A stretch of 64,000 nucleotides of DNA. Origin: Aporrectodea caliginosa. Its lineage: Eukaryota > Annelida > Clitellata > Crassiclitellata > Lumbricidae. The stretch is from the NCBI GenBank assembly GCA_020284085.1, contig JACEVL010000031.1, forward strand, positions 326,001 to 390,000. The letters are read 5' to 3'. The notes under the pieces were generated by a model. The model was not told where the DNA came from. It searched no databases and saw nothing but the letters and a program-made list of their open reading frames with translations. A program made the position numbers and the translations under genes. Position 1 is the first letter of the stretch, and each line of letters begins with the position of its first letter. This document shows positions 11,583-29,197 of the stretch, piece by piece.

Positions 11583-11984
11583 GTTAGTACTGACTGCACA
11601 CCTGTCTGATTTTTTGTTTGTTTGTTTTTGATTTAATTATTTAACATATTTCTATTGTAACTGGTTGCGGTCTGTCAACCTGTCAGAAAATAAAACGAAT
11701 ATCTACTACTAGTAGGCTAGTTGAAATCGATCGTAAAGCTTACATTCTGTAGTAGCAGTAGGTGTTGTAGTAGTGATGTTGGCGTTGGTGGTGATGGTGG
11801 TGGTCGTGGTGGCGGCGGCAGCAGCAGCAGTAGTACAAGGTTCGTGTCAGTTTAAAATTATAAGAAAAATTAAAATAAAATTCAAAATGCGTGTGACGGT
11901 TGTCGCGGTTTGGATATACGACCAGGATGGCTAATCCGACCACCCAACCCAGTTCCTCGCTCCATGGGGTAAGGCCTCGTGGTC

Positions 11985-12512
11985 TGTCAGAAGAATAACA
12001 CAAAGACAGTTTAAACAACTTTTAATAAAGCAAAACAAAAATTGACTGTCAGCCGAATGTTTAACTGCGTCACCATCCAAGGGACTAGCTCCGAGACCGA
12101 CGAGGTCCGAGTAAGTCCTTCGCAAGACCAACGAGGTCTGAGTAGAGCAGAGTCCGACAGTGTTCTACTGTTGCTCCTATGTAGAGTGTGCTGCCAATCC
12201 GACGAAGGCTACCCTTTGCAACTCTACTCATCCTTTTATATAACCCGCCGGAGCTTGCGACGATCCCGCCGACTTGGTCTTCGAAAAGACCCGAGTTAGT
12301 GTCTAAAGGTACCCAGCTGAGTCTTTTAAGGTACCCGGCTGAGTCTTTAAAGGTACCCGGCTGAGTCTTTAAAGGTACCCGGATGAGTCTTTAAAGGTAC
12401 CCGGCTGAGTCTTTAAAGGAACCCGACTGCGAGGGTAGAGCCTCTGGCGATGCCGGCTGGGTCTTCGAACAGACCTGTATTAAAGAACGAGGGCCTAATT
12501 ATAGGGCTTACA
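11985..12512. repeat. Unidentified repeat with 22-bp tandem units
   Basis: Within intron 4 of gene A. Five full 22-bp units (GAGTCTTTAAAGGTACCCGG plus CT) cover 12319-12428, with a partial unit before. The surrounding 528 bp starts TGTCAGAAG and ends CTTACA, LTR-like, but I see no TSD or usable primer-binding site, so it is not called an LTR. Confidence 0.6.
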
Positions 12513-12825
12513 TTATAATGATAATGCCATCAACAAAAATGGCAGCAACAGCAGTGATAATAACAATTATTGTTCTTATTATTAATCATTGTACTCAATA
12601 AAAAAAATAGCCGTAATTATTGCAAAAACCTCTCCCGCGACAACAGCTGCAATTTAATAATAATAATAATTTTTCAACTCCAGAAGGATCTCGTGTTCCA
12701 CAGGCTAAAAATTTAATTATAAAAACTAGAAAAATATGAATAAAAATAATAATTATAGGCTATAGTAATATTCAATCGCTAAGTCTTGATAAAACATGCG
12801 AATGTTCTAAGTTTTGTTTCAATAG

Positions 12826-13034
12826 GGCGACGCTCTTGTTTCGGAGAAGTCTTGGCTCGTGCAGAATTGTTTCTCCTTCTCGCTGGACTGGTGCAACGCT
12901 TTATAATACGACCACCAGAAGGCCAAAACGTTGTTGATGAGAAACCGATTGAACCAGTAACTACTGTACTGACTTCAACTGAATTTAACATACGACTGAT
13001 CGCCAGAGATCAAAACGGTCTGAATGCGAGATAA
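12826..13034 (+). CDS. Gene A exon 5, heme loop and C-terminus
   Basis: 209 nt. Completes FSLG with [19 protein letters not shown] and [14 protein letters not shown], then the C-terminal FNIRLIARD and an extra QNGLNAR before TAA. The acceptor CAATAG|GG is normal. The position after the Cys is Phe, where the other copies have Leu. Confidence 0.9.
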
Positions 13035-14890
13035 GTTTGGGCTTCATGTGAAACTTTGAAGCAACTGCGGAAGCACTAAAATATTATTGCTTTAGCTTAA
13101 TGTTAGTTTCCTGACTTTGTGGAACCTTATAAGTAGGCTTATAGGCTTTTGCTTAGACTAATGATGTGCACACAGCTGTGTTGTAAACTTAGTGGAACCT
13201 AAGGCGTGCTATTAACTGACAATTATATCGACATTATTTTGTGACTTTTCTCTAATCTGTGGATTTTCTGCTTACTATAAATAAATATCAAGGTCTTGGT
13301 GAGTTAAACACTGCTTTTGATAGCGCAGGCAACGCTTTTGTTGATAACCTGAAGGACGCTGCTATTTAGCCTAGTTGTTTACATACATACCTATACATGC
13401 ATAGAGACTTACAATACATACATACATGTATTGGTAATCCATGCATAGATCAATAATGTGTGTAAATCAATATATTGCATATGCATTACATGCTTAGTTA
13501 GCGTACATACTTAAGAGACGCTGATTTAGCAGGCAGAGAAGAGATATTGCTTGCTGGACTAGAGTTACGCCTTAGGTACAGCGAGGTCAGTCGTCCTCTG
13601 CCTCGCCGTTTGACCTTCCCAACGACGCTGTACGCATTATAGCTGAGTTAGAAGCAAGTTGAGCAGAATTATTTGATTAAATTTCTGCAGATAAAAAAGG
13701 AATCCGATCAGTTGGAAAAACGCAGGAGTTATATTGTGAATGCTAATCAAGCTGAAGCAGTTATGATTTAATTCGGAATGAAATTAGAGAACTGACCGAT
13801 TGCACGAATCGGGTCAGTAAGTTCCACAACTACAGAGGGGTCACTGAGAAAACCACAGAACCCAGCATCATTTTACTTTCGAGGTCCAACAAGAGTCAGA
13901 ATATCTAGTGGCAGAAAGATCCAGTTACATGAGAACAGTTATCTGTCATGTGTAAATGGAACTGATCTTGTGAACGGGAATTAGTCTGTGTGTTAAAATT
14001 ATGCATTATATTTTGTGTGTTAGCTAATTATTCCAGTATATCTTAATTCTGAGCATATCTGGGCATTGTATAGCTGAAGAGATTACACATCAGCATCCAC
14101 CTAGTGACTTATATCTAAACTCTATTCTCAATTTGAAATATGATAATAAAATTAATTCATTCTAGGATCAATTAGTTTCCCGTCCCTTCATTTCGAACTC
14201 TCTACCTTCTGATGTTCGCAACTCTCTTATCCATCATCATCTGTGTCGTGCTCCTCTCTGGAGCGTTGTTGTTTAAAAACGTTTTGCCACGCGTATCTAT
14301 TCTGGGCTCTTCTTCAAGCCGTGTGTAACTCAAAGTTCAGTGAACTCAGGTCAACTTCCACTGTTCTTGTCCATGTGAGACGAGGACACCCAACAAGCGT
14401 CTTCCAACCTCTCGAAGGGCCGGAAATAATTGCTCGCAAGGCCCCGGCATGGTTCTGGTCACCTTCGCAGCGTCTTATGTGTCCAAAGTCCCAAACAGTC
14501 GAAATCTACTAGCTTGAATCATCTCCGACACTGCGATATGCGTCGTGCGTCGGTATACTTACATGTCTGTGATATAGAAAGCTAAATAATAACAATAATA
14601 AAAGAAAAATTAATAATAAGCCTAAGCAACATCAGCAAACATCATTGCAAAGAAACGTCATCATCAGTGACATCGTTGTTAGATATCATGATTACGATCA
14701 TCAAACACAGGCCATCAACTTGATTCCTATAAGCTCCACATGTGAGTCATCATGAATCACACAATTTATGAACCATAATGGTTATGTGCCATTGATTCTG
14801 AAGCAAGAGATTTGCAGGCAGACGAAAACTAACCACTTATAGCATTCGTTGCCTCTAGACTTCACAAGAATTTTCTAATGATAAGCTTTA
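13035..14890. other. Spacer A-B
   Basis: The part to about 13590 is homologous to the 3' flank of gene F (61153-61690), including AGAGATATTGCTTGC. A CATA/TACA-rich segment lies near 13380-13440. At 14165-14290 there is a short LINE C-terminal relic (NSLPSDVRNSL). The rest, 13600-14160 and 14300-14890, shows no gene I can recognise. Confidence 0.6.
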
Positions 14891-15900
14891 AAGGCACAGT
14901 AAACGGTGCAAAATTGTTTTTTTAAACACGACAATATGCTTCCGAATCTAGGATTTTCTCATCGCTTTAACGAGGAGTTCTCTGGACCATGAAAATGTAC
15001 TCGATCTTCTGGGTGTACGATGAGTGACACCTGCGTTTCAGCTGAGTTTGACTTAGAAACAGGCGCATAACCCCTCCATACATGCATGCTTGCTCACAGG
15101 CCCTCAGTGGCTCAAGGTCGAAACCGTGCAGTATATAATACGTAACCCAAACAAATAGATTGATGCAATTAAGTTAATCAGTTCCGCATTAAATTTTCCT
15201 TTCGTGAGATAACAGCTGGTAGCTGAATGTTTTGGACAATGAAAGCACATTTATGCATGTTTTGTTTATTTTAAGCGCGTAACCACAACCAACAGTCCAA
15301 CATCGATCAATAGTTGCGTCTAGAAATAGCCCTTGCAGTTCCGTTGCAGCAAATGAAGTCAACTGTGGCTATAATCGCACAGAGCAACGAGGTTTGACTG
15401 TTAACAACAGACGAAGATAGGAGGGTTGGGAGGTCTGAGGTGTGTTCTAGGTGAGCAATATTATTTTGTAGGCTATTGTAGGCTATTCGTGCATAATGGC
15501 AGCACAGACAGGTGAAGCAATAGCACGTGCCAATAGCACAGCAAACGGTACAAATTGCTTTTTATACATGACTTGCAATATTATGCGCCCGAATCTAACA
15601 TGACTTGCAATATGCGCCCGAATCGAAGATTTTCTCTTGGCTATAACGAGGCACTCTGTGGCCCGTGACAATGCCTGCTATCACCTGCGTTTTACCTGAG
15701 TTTGATTTCATAGAGGTGCCTGAACCAGCCATGCATGCATGTTTACACACAGGCCATCAGTGCCTCAAGCGAGAACCAACATCAAATTCATAACCCACAG
15801 TACGAGTTTCAGGCAATCGTGTACTCTCAATTTTCATTTTCGGTAAGAAAATCTTTTCAACAGAAAAATGATACTAATTGGAAGTATTATAGGTATGCAT
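14890..15900. repeat. Upstream repeat block of gene B, two sub-units
   Basis: Two tandem copies (about 14890-15125 and 15405-15780) of the block described at 790-1660, each with CGTGCCAATAGCACAG or its degenerate form, GGATTTTCTC or GATTTTCTC, and a CATGCATG segment. Same arrangement upstream of gene E. Confidence 0.7.
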
Positions 15901-16754
15901 ATGCTTAGGCTATATTAAACATTCGTGACGATTGACTCTTCGGCAATGCGCTGGGTCTATAATTCAGAAGGAGGCCTGTGCGCACGCTTTCTTCGTACCT
16001 CCCTTTATTCAAATTTGTTGACCATGCGCACGTGATAAATAAATATCCTGTATATTTAAAAATAATTGTCATCACAAATATAAGACGCATATAAGCTTGT
16101 GACTAAATTCAAATTGGGAAGGACACGAATATGAAATAATTTGACAGCGATTACTTTGTAACTGGGGCTAGATGTCCATCCGTTAAATTGTATGGAATTG
16201 AAGTTCAAACAGCGTTTTTGCAAACGAACTGTGCACTGGGTCTATACGAACTGTTTTAAAAACAATTCCAAAACAATATAACTTCCACAAATATAAAACT
16301 TTAAAAGAAAACACCTAACATAGAGGAAGAACAGAGCCGTCTGTTAAGTTAACCCCGAGGAGGCAGCAATGGCTAGGCAGTGCTAGCGAATTCATTCCGT
16401 TGGACTCGTCAAGTGGGAGCGCTGGTCAAGTCATCTGTTCTTCCCCTCGAGAGTGTATTCATTTTTAGCTGAGCTGCTTAGGGAGCGTATGTGGAGAAGA
16501 AATCGTGGAATAAACATCTGGCCTGGCAGGAATTTGAACCCCCTATCTCCATGACAGTCCAGTCCAGTCTTCGAATTTTGGCGGCCCATGCCAACTGAAA
16601 TTTGTCAGCCTGTGTCCACCACGAATCCCGATCAATGCCGATGCAAAGCGTGGTACATTCAGAAACCATTCCTCTTGTATTATCTAGGCCTAGACGAAAT
16701 AGAAAAAGACATAATTATTGTTTTGAAAAAGTTCACTCACAAATTTGCGATCCG

Positions 16755-16900
16755 CTGTTACTTCTTCTTCTGGTTATCTGCCTCTTAGGCAGGTTCAAAT
16801 GTCCGACGTCGCCACTCCTCTCTTTGTTGAGCCTCTTCTTTCAGCTTCCTGTAATCGTTTGTCATCATCCAATTCGCTGTTACAGAACTCAGAATAGACA
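16755..16900 (-). repeat. Inverted copy of an intron-3 repeat
   Basis: The complement of this stretch matches 21240-21410 (intron 3 of B) and 46150-46320 (intron 3 of E). Shared words include CCTGCCTAAGAGGCAGA and CCAGAAGAAGAATCTC in those copies. It looks like the 3' end of a decayed retroelement coding region; identity uncertain. Confidence 0.55.
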
Positions 16901-17227
16901 ACTTCAATGCACATTGACATTGTAAAATAGAATGGACAAATTCTTCACTGACAATAACTGTGCAGCTTTATTATACTGTATGTCTTGTTGACAACAGGTT
17001 CACAACAAGATAAGACAATCACAGAAGTCTGTCAAATTATCATTCATAAAAATAAGAACTTATTATAGTAGGCCTAAGCGTCATGAAATTTGGCGGTTCC
17101 CTAAAGTTGGCAGCCCTATGCGGTCGCATGGTTCGCATACTGTCTACGTCCGGTACTCGTCCAGAGCGTTAACTACGACTATTGCGCACCCTCAATGGTT
17201 CCCATATTCAACATATTATAAGGAGAC

Positions 17228-17235
17228 TATAAAAA
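17228..17235 (+). promoter_or_regulatory. Candidate TATA box of gene B
   Basis: TATAAAAA about 94 bp before the ATG, within GGAGACTATAAAAACAAC. The same context in genes A and E reads ACTACAAAAACAAC, with the T lost, so the element is not conserved in the set. A CAG before ATTTCCGGA closer to the ATG could also be a 5'-UTR splice acceptor. Confidence 0.3.
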
Positions 17236-17328
17236 CAACATCTTAAAAGGAAATAATTTATGACGTGAAAATTGTTTAATATATTTTTTTCAGATTTCCG
17301 GATTGCATTGATTCATACAGAAAGATAA

Positions 17329-23785
<6,457 letters not shown>

Positions 23786-24760
23786 GTGGCCTGACTGCCA
23801 CTAAAGTCAGCTTTCACGAAATGTTTGGAGAAATTACGGAAGAGTTCTGTTATTTTTTGTCTTGCGCTTAATTATGGGGAACCTAATAAGTATACGTTAC
23901 CCAGACTAATGCGTGTAATTAGCCTAACTAGTAGTTTTTATCATTGTACAATTACTTTGTAACTTTCCAGTTATCTTAAGAGATAGAACTAGTAGCTGAC
24001 TCTATCCAGTTTAATAATATAGGCTACGACTGATTGTTAGAGATAATAATTTGATGGGCTGGCTGCTAAATACATGTAAGTCTTACTCTAAATTGAAACT
24101 TTGAAGCAACTGTGAAAGCGCTTTTGCTATTTTCCTCACAGCTGCATTGTGAACTGTGTGGATCCTGACAGTTATTTCACTCAGACAAATGCATAGCCTA
24201 CAATTATCTGGCAGTTTAGTTATACCACAAATATTACCTGACTTTCCAGTAATCTGTGGATAATGCCTACGGATAAATATCTTGCTAAGATATCCATCGC
24301 TTGGACTGTGGTATTCAGTACTCTTGTTGGGAACTTGAATGGAGCTCTATTAAGGCTAAAGGTCTAGATACATACATAAATATAAAATGGAGATATATAT
24401 TAGGGTATCCCAGAAAAAACTTTTTGTCGAAAGTCTTGGGTCTCACCAGCCAAAAAGTTTCTTTGGTAGATGATAATGTTTGTGGAAAATTTTAAGTTTT
24501 CTCGGATGCTATTTAGGGGTCCCCCAAAAGGTCCTAACTTTAGTCTTCATTTCTAGAGGAAAATACTCGTTATTTGCACGTGTTTCAATCTAGAATATTG
24601 CAAGGCTGTTAGGTGTGTCCAGAAAAATGATACATCGCAGAAACCAACCATCCTTATTTCCCCCCTCTATTCTATTAATATATTGTCGAGAAATATTTTT
24701 ACAGAATTTTAATATGTTATCCTGAGGTCCCTCAAAGCCCCTGAACATACCCTACTTAAA
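23786..24760. other. 3' flank of gene B
   Basis: 23790-24310 is homologous to the 3' flank of gene E (48840-49360; shared ATCTTGCTAAGATATCCATC). 24310-24760 shows no recognisable gene or structure. Confidence 0.6.
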
Positions 24761-25560
24761 CTCCCAGAACCAGGGGCGCAACCACGTTCCAGAAGTTGGG
24801 GGACCTACTAGAATGTGTGAGTGGGGGAAATTGCGAGCGCCGAAGGCGCGAAGCTGCGACTGCCGAAGGCAAGAAGCCCGTAACGACTAGGGGGTATGGG
24901 GGAGCGTCGTAAGCTCCCCCATCAGGGTCTGGGGCGGAGCCTCCAGAAGCCGACGCAATTTTGAGCATTTGATGCCAAATGGAGTACATTTTGGGCTTTT
25001 ATTTACCTCAAATTTTGCACCGATGATTTCGATATAAAAGTACCTAATCCATCTAGATCTGTATCTAGATCTGTGATAATATGACTTTATTATATGAATA
25101 AACTGGAAGTGACAAGGGTTTAAGAGAATTGAACGGAAAAGAGTAGAATGAGCTCTAGAACAGTGTTTGTCAAAACTAGGAAAATCGGCAGGGAGGAAGC
25201 CTGGACGGGTCATTTTTCTCAGAATACCGTTAAGGCGTTTATGTTCCCCTACAGTGGCAAATCCCCACCAAACAGAGGAGGCATAACGTAGCATAACGAG
25301 GATAGTAGCTCTAACAATGTCCAAGAGCCGTTCACAGTGGTAAGTTGGTAACCGTGGGCGACCAAAACACGTAGCGCGAACATGGATTTTCGGGGCTTAC
25401 AGCATATTTTGTCCATGTGTGCCCCCAAAGCCAATGCGGCCGATCAGAGATAGTGACACCCAAAATAACCATATCCTGGACTCGTTCGATGCCAGGGATG
25501 AGAGGAGGGAGGGCAATAGGTTTGGACCTCGATCGTTTGACAACCATTTCTCTGGTCATA
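24760..25560 (-). mobile_element. LINE C-terminus and 3' UTR, minus strand
   Basis: Reads leftward. RT C-terminal motifs appear in broken frames: GIERVQDMVILGVTISD near 25480, ILVMLRYASSVWWGF near 25290, GILRKMTRPGFLPADFPSF near 25200, then a 3' UTR with GCTCCGCCCCAGACCC (about 24930). 5'-truncated. A second copy of the same 3' UTR at about 25800-26090 suggests two head-to-tail insertions. Confidence 0.7.
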
Positions 25561-25799
25561 GCATGGTTTAATTTAAGATTGCTAATGGATGCCTATTGTC
25601 CACTTAGAGATATGGTCAAGTTCAGAAAGAGTGCTGTCAATGCAGGAAGCAGGGACCAGCTGGCAAGTAGCTATCGTCGGCATATTTGGGGAGACGGTTT
25701 CTACTGTATTTAGGTTTAAGGCTAGAAATGGCTATGCCAAAATCAGTAGGTCCAAGGCCAGAGCCTTGTAGTATACTGGCATTAATGGTACAGAGGGGA

Positions 25800-26090
25800 G
25801 AGATTGCAGAAGGCAAGAAGTTCCTAACGACTATAGGCGGTATGGGAAGCGTCGTAAGTCCCCCGAATCGGGGTCTGGGGCGGAGCCCCAGAAGCCGACG
25901 TAATTTTGAGCATTTGATTCCAAATGGAGTGCATTTTGGCTCTTGTTTGCCTCACAATTTTCAAAAGTTGGAAGGGACCGTCCCAACCTGTTCGAAAGTT
26001 GGGGGACGCGTCCACGGCCGTCCCAACCTGTTCGAAAGTTGGGGGGACGCGTCCCACGGGTCCCATAGGGTGGTTGCGCCTATGTCCAGA
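25800..26090 (-). mobile_element. Second copy of the same LINE 3' end
   Basis: Matches 24850-25010 (GGGGTCTGGGGCGGAGC, GAAGCCGACG, TTTTGAGCATTTGATTCC), extended by two copies of CCGTCCCAACCTGTTCGAAA near 25979 and 26020. No open coding region. Confidence 0.6.
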
Positions 26091-26094
26091 ACTC

Positions 26095-26600
26095 AAGGCG
26101 CTCATGCTTGGGTCTTGGAATGTCGGTCCATTGTTGATTTACTCTTATTATCACAAAAAATTGAAGAAGAGTCCGATTTGGATGAACTTTTACGGTTTGT
26201 TTGCCTCGATGAGTGCTACATCCAGGTAAAATATAGAATTAAATTCATGGTCATTCAAGGTCATTTCAAGGTAATAAAAACTAAATCTATCAAAAAACAA
26301 AGAAAAATTATCAGATCTCGGCCAATAATTGTTGAAATTGGTAAACTCTTTCTTGCGTTTCTCGTCATGATAAGGGCTACCTGTGATCAGAAACAAGGTT
26401 ACCAAATGTAAGACGATCGAAAGTTATTTTAAGTACAAAAAGGTGAAGTTCAGAGAAAATGTTGAGGAAATTGACTTAACTCGGTAAAATGTTGCTCTAT
26501 TTAAGTTATTCTTTTGCCAGTTTGCTCAGACCGATCAGGGCTACATTCCAGAAGACCGAGTGCTAAAAACCTAACACAATCTAAGGTTATTTCAAGGTCG
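26095..26600. repeat. Dispersed repeat with AAGGTCA words
   Basis: Homologous to 38085-38560 (3' of gene D). Shared segments include GAAGAGTCC.ATTTG, ATTCAAGGTCATTTCA, CAGATCT.GGCCAATAAT and TTGAAAT.GGT. It contains several TCAAGGTCA/AAGGTCA words. Origin unknown. Confidence 0.6.
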
Positions 26601-26674
26601 AAACGTCAAAATCAAGAAAATATGACCGCAGATCAGCCAAATATTGTTTCGTTAAAGTGGTTTAGAGTTATGGG

Positions 26675-26809
26675 CATTTGACCTTGATTTCTAAGTTTTG
26701 ACCTTTAAATTGCCTTGGATTGTGTTAGTCTTCCAGAAGACAGAGTACTAAAAGACTAACACAATCCAAGGTCATTTAAAGGTCAAAACTTACAAATCAA
26801 GGTCAAATG
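26675..26809. repeat. Long near-perfect hairpin
   Basis: Arms of 58 nt (26675-26732 and 26752-26809) pair with about three mismatches around a 19-nt loop. The arms begin CATTTGACCTTGATTT and hold TTTGACCTTTAAAT and GGATTGTGTTAGTCTT. It could be a small foldback insertion or a small-RNA hairpin; nothing decides between them. Confidence 0.85.
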
Positions 26810-26849
26810 TTGTTTCGTTAAAGGGTTCTGAGCTTTCTGGGTGGTTGGC

Positions 26850-27035
26850 TCCTCGACCTGGAATGGCCTCCTTCTAGAGCTTCGCCTCTTTCCTAGGATC
26901 TTCTTTCCTATGTTCTTTTCTAATCTTAAAACTGTTCTATTTGGCCGCGCTGGAGTTGGTAGTGCCTCTGAGTATTGAACTATTGAACAGGCGCTATATC
27001 GATGATATATATGAAAGAAGAATGAATACACATGA
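26850..27035 (+). mobile_element. LINE 3' end fragment
   Basis: Short relic of the same LINE family as 52930-53385: GGCTCCTCGACCTGGAATGG, CTTCGCCTCTTTCCTAGGA, TTTGGCCGCGCTGGAGTTGG, then GGCGCTATAT and GAATGAATAC. 5'-truncated, non-coding. Confidence 0.75.
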
Positions 27036-28030
27036 GATGCATAAAATAAATATTCATACGTTCTTACACACATGCGTAACATGCGCTGAGTAACCTGACG
27101 GAAAGAGATCTTTGCAAAAGATAACAAAACATAACCATATGCATTTCTAAAACTCAAATACTAAGACGTGGACATGAACTGTCTAATATCCGCAGGAAGA
27201 TGATCATCCTCATATGAACGAAATGCAAAACTTAACACATTTAAAAATATTTCTTGAAAACAAAAGGCTATTTTCTTACTTAGACATTAGCTGTAAACGA
27301 ATTACAAGACCACTAGCAGCGCTATAATAACAAGACTCACAACATGTTGTATATGATTTCTACCATCCTACCTGTCAACGTAAGCTTATACCCACTGTAC
27401 TCTTTTATCCAGTTTACTACATCGATGCCATTACTAACACCCGTTTTTCTACACAACTGTATAGCATTATTATGATCATTGTAATTTACGTTTGATTAGT
27501 TAAGGTCTCTTAAATATTTCCTATAGTTAAGCCTACGAAGATATTCAAATCAATGAAACTGATAACCTTCCACCTATGATCACCATTGCGTACCCCGGAC
27601 AGCGGGACTTGTCCCTTTGGGGTTTCCCTTTAATGAGTTCAACTGTGAATGTTTTATTCCGACATGATTATATAATAACTGCATGCATAACATTAATGTA
27701 TACTACCGCGATTTATTTAACAACTCTGTATTATCGTCAGTTGTTGCTCTTTAATAAAAACAGCTTTGAATTGATTGATTTGATTTGACTCATAAAACGA
27801 CAGACCTCTAGACTGGAAATGGGTTCAATTTGATCATTATTTTCATGTGTTTAGATGTTTTCTGTTATATTCTGCGTCTTATTTCGTTATTCTTCTATAC
27901 TATAAATCCACAATTGTGTTCATATTTGGACGCCGTAGAGGTGGGCAGAACGTTTACACATAAGCAAACACCTAAAGACCCTTTTCTTAAACCATTGAGA
28001 AAATTTGATAATGAAATATTACTTTTAAGC
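27036..28030. other. Spacer before relic C
   Basis: No gene or repeat family recognised. Short open stretches at 27576-27788 and 27830-28039 have no family resemblance. Confidence 0.5.
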
Positions 28031-28035
28031 GAAAC

Positions 28036-28444
28036 GTAGAGCTGAATTTTTACCTAAAGAAAATTTCAAAGACGGTGAAATAATCAGCAAAGAATCTGGT
28101 ATTGCGTTTTCTCTTGGTAAGTAATTGAGATCGATCATGCAATTCAAGAATTATTTAAGTGGCTTGATTCTATATTGTAGATGTTGATGGTTTATGACTT
28201 TATGTATATATATAATCATGTTTGCGTTGACATTCTCCCCTTTTGTTTGGATTTATAAACAGTGTTGTCTCAAGCTTGCGTTCTATACCTCCATATAAGT
28301 TGAACCTGTTTATCAGCGTTTTTAGGGTCTGCTTAGTTTTTAATTGCAAAGAAACTATCGAAGACACACTGGTTAGCAACTCTTCTGCATTCTCAGGAGG
28401 CAACTCGCTTTACACCGAAATCTTTGTCTATCCCAGTAGTAAAG
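28036..28444 (+). pseudogene. Scrambled P450 relic C (exon 4 tail, then exon 2)
   Basis: 28036-28116 resembles the end of exon 4 (EFLPKENFKDGEIISKESGI then AFSL, donor G|GTAAGT), followed by intron-4-like sequence (AATTGAGATCGATC). Only 209 bp later comes an exon 2 of exactly 119 nt (28326-28444), open: CKETIEDTLVSNSSAFSGG, SLYTE. Its donor is lost (AAAG|CTCAG). Order 4-2, with exons 1, 3 and 5 missing, so it cannot encode a P450. A sister copy is at 51366-51763. Most simply the product of a deletion that fused intron 4 of one copy to intron 1 of the next. Confidence 0.8.
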
Positions 28445-29197
28445 CTCAGAATATATACCGATAAGTGATTTTCCGATTATTTGGTATTCAGCAATAGCTG
28501 TAAATCTGTTGACTCTAATCATACGAGAGCATATGATCGCAGCATGCCATTCTTCAAAGTGATTAGCTTCTGCTAAAGAATGGTGTAGCCCCCCCCACTT
28601 AAAATTCGCCATTTCGAAAGTTAACAGATATTGCTTAGTACCAGTTCGACCATGTGAGGCAACTGCTCTTTGAGCTAATCAGGTCAATACCCAGACGAGC
28701 AATTCGTTGAGAGGCAGAATGACGGGCACATGGTAGGTATATCCTGCATGCCAATAATAATGATGCTTCATATATGCAGTAGGTTTATAAGCGATACAAA
28801 TCCAAGCAAACTGATCAAAACAACTACATGCCTCTCGAGAACACGATCGCATTAATATTCCGGCCTGCTTTTTTTTTGCATCACTGAATATGAAGCTAGG
28901 TTTTTTCAGAACATCGTAAAACAGGCCATCGATGGAATTTATGGCTAGCCACAACAGGTACGAATGACCGTGGCTCTATATAAATTGTCTATAACTGAAG
29001 ATATTGCACACAAGTAAGGCACATAAGTTTTACCAAATCAAACAGGTTAGGCAATAACATTTTGGTAACAACACTGCAAGAGGACCCCAGTGTTCATTGA
29101 CTTGCTTTTGACGCCCGAAACTAGGACACTGTCATCGAGCCGTGAAATTGGGCTCCATCTTTGTAGTCGGGGACTGCGTTTGAATTTGATTTAATCC

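Larger units (their letters stand above)
2701..13034 (+). pseudogene. P450 gene A, hybrid, frameshifted in exon 1
   Basis: CYP2-clan cytochrome P450, a heme-thiolate monooxygenase expected on the ER membrane; substrate unknown. Exons: 2701-2938, 6639-6757, 10014-10807, 11450-11582, 12826-13034. Exons 2-5 are open and splice in frame, with FSLG+RRSCFGE around the heme Cys, ExxR (EILR) and RPERF. Exon 1 has lost one base after the sixth codon relative to gene E, so the ATG frame leaves the anchor and Pro-rich region; no in-frame upstream ATG exists (TAG at 2697). The I-helix reads GPGTVTT, with Val instead of the usual Asp/Glu. The product ends in a QNGLNAR extension shared only with F. Exons 1-2 resemble B/E, exons 3-5 resemble D/F. 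The exon 2 donor is T|GTCAGC, unlike G|GTCAGC elsewhere. AATAAA lies at 13280-13285. A start-site rescue or sequencing error could make it functional. Confidence 0.75.

Noticed and set aside
11985..12512. LTR-like unit (TGT..ACA ends)
   Set aside because: No target duplication, the order of TATA- and AATAAA-like words fits neither strand, and no convincing primer-binding site adjoins it.
16520..16610. tRNA gene or tRNA-derived SINE on the minus strand
   Set aside because: A B-box-like GGTTCAAATTCC and a loose A box are present, but no cloverleaf can be drawn and no second copy was seen.
28679..28954. Minus-strand ORF conserved in both units (also 52362-52666)
   Set aside because: The similarity comes from the segmental duplication; frames differ by indels between copies, so coding conservation is not supported.
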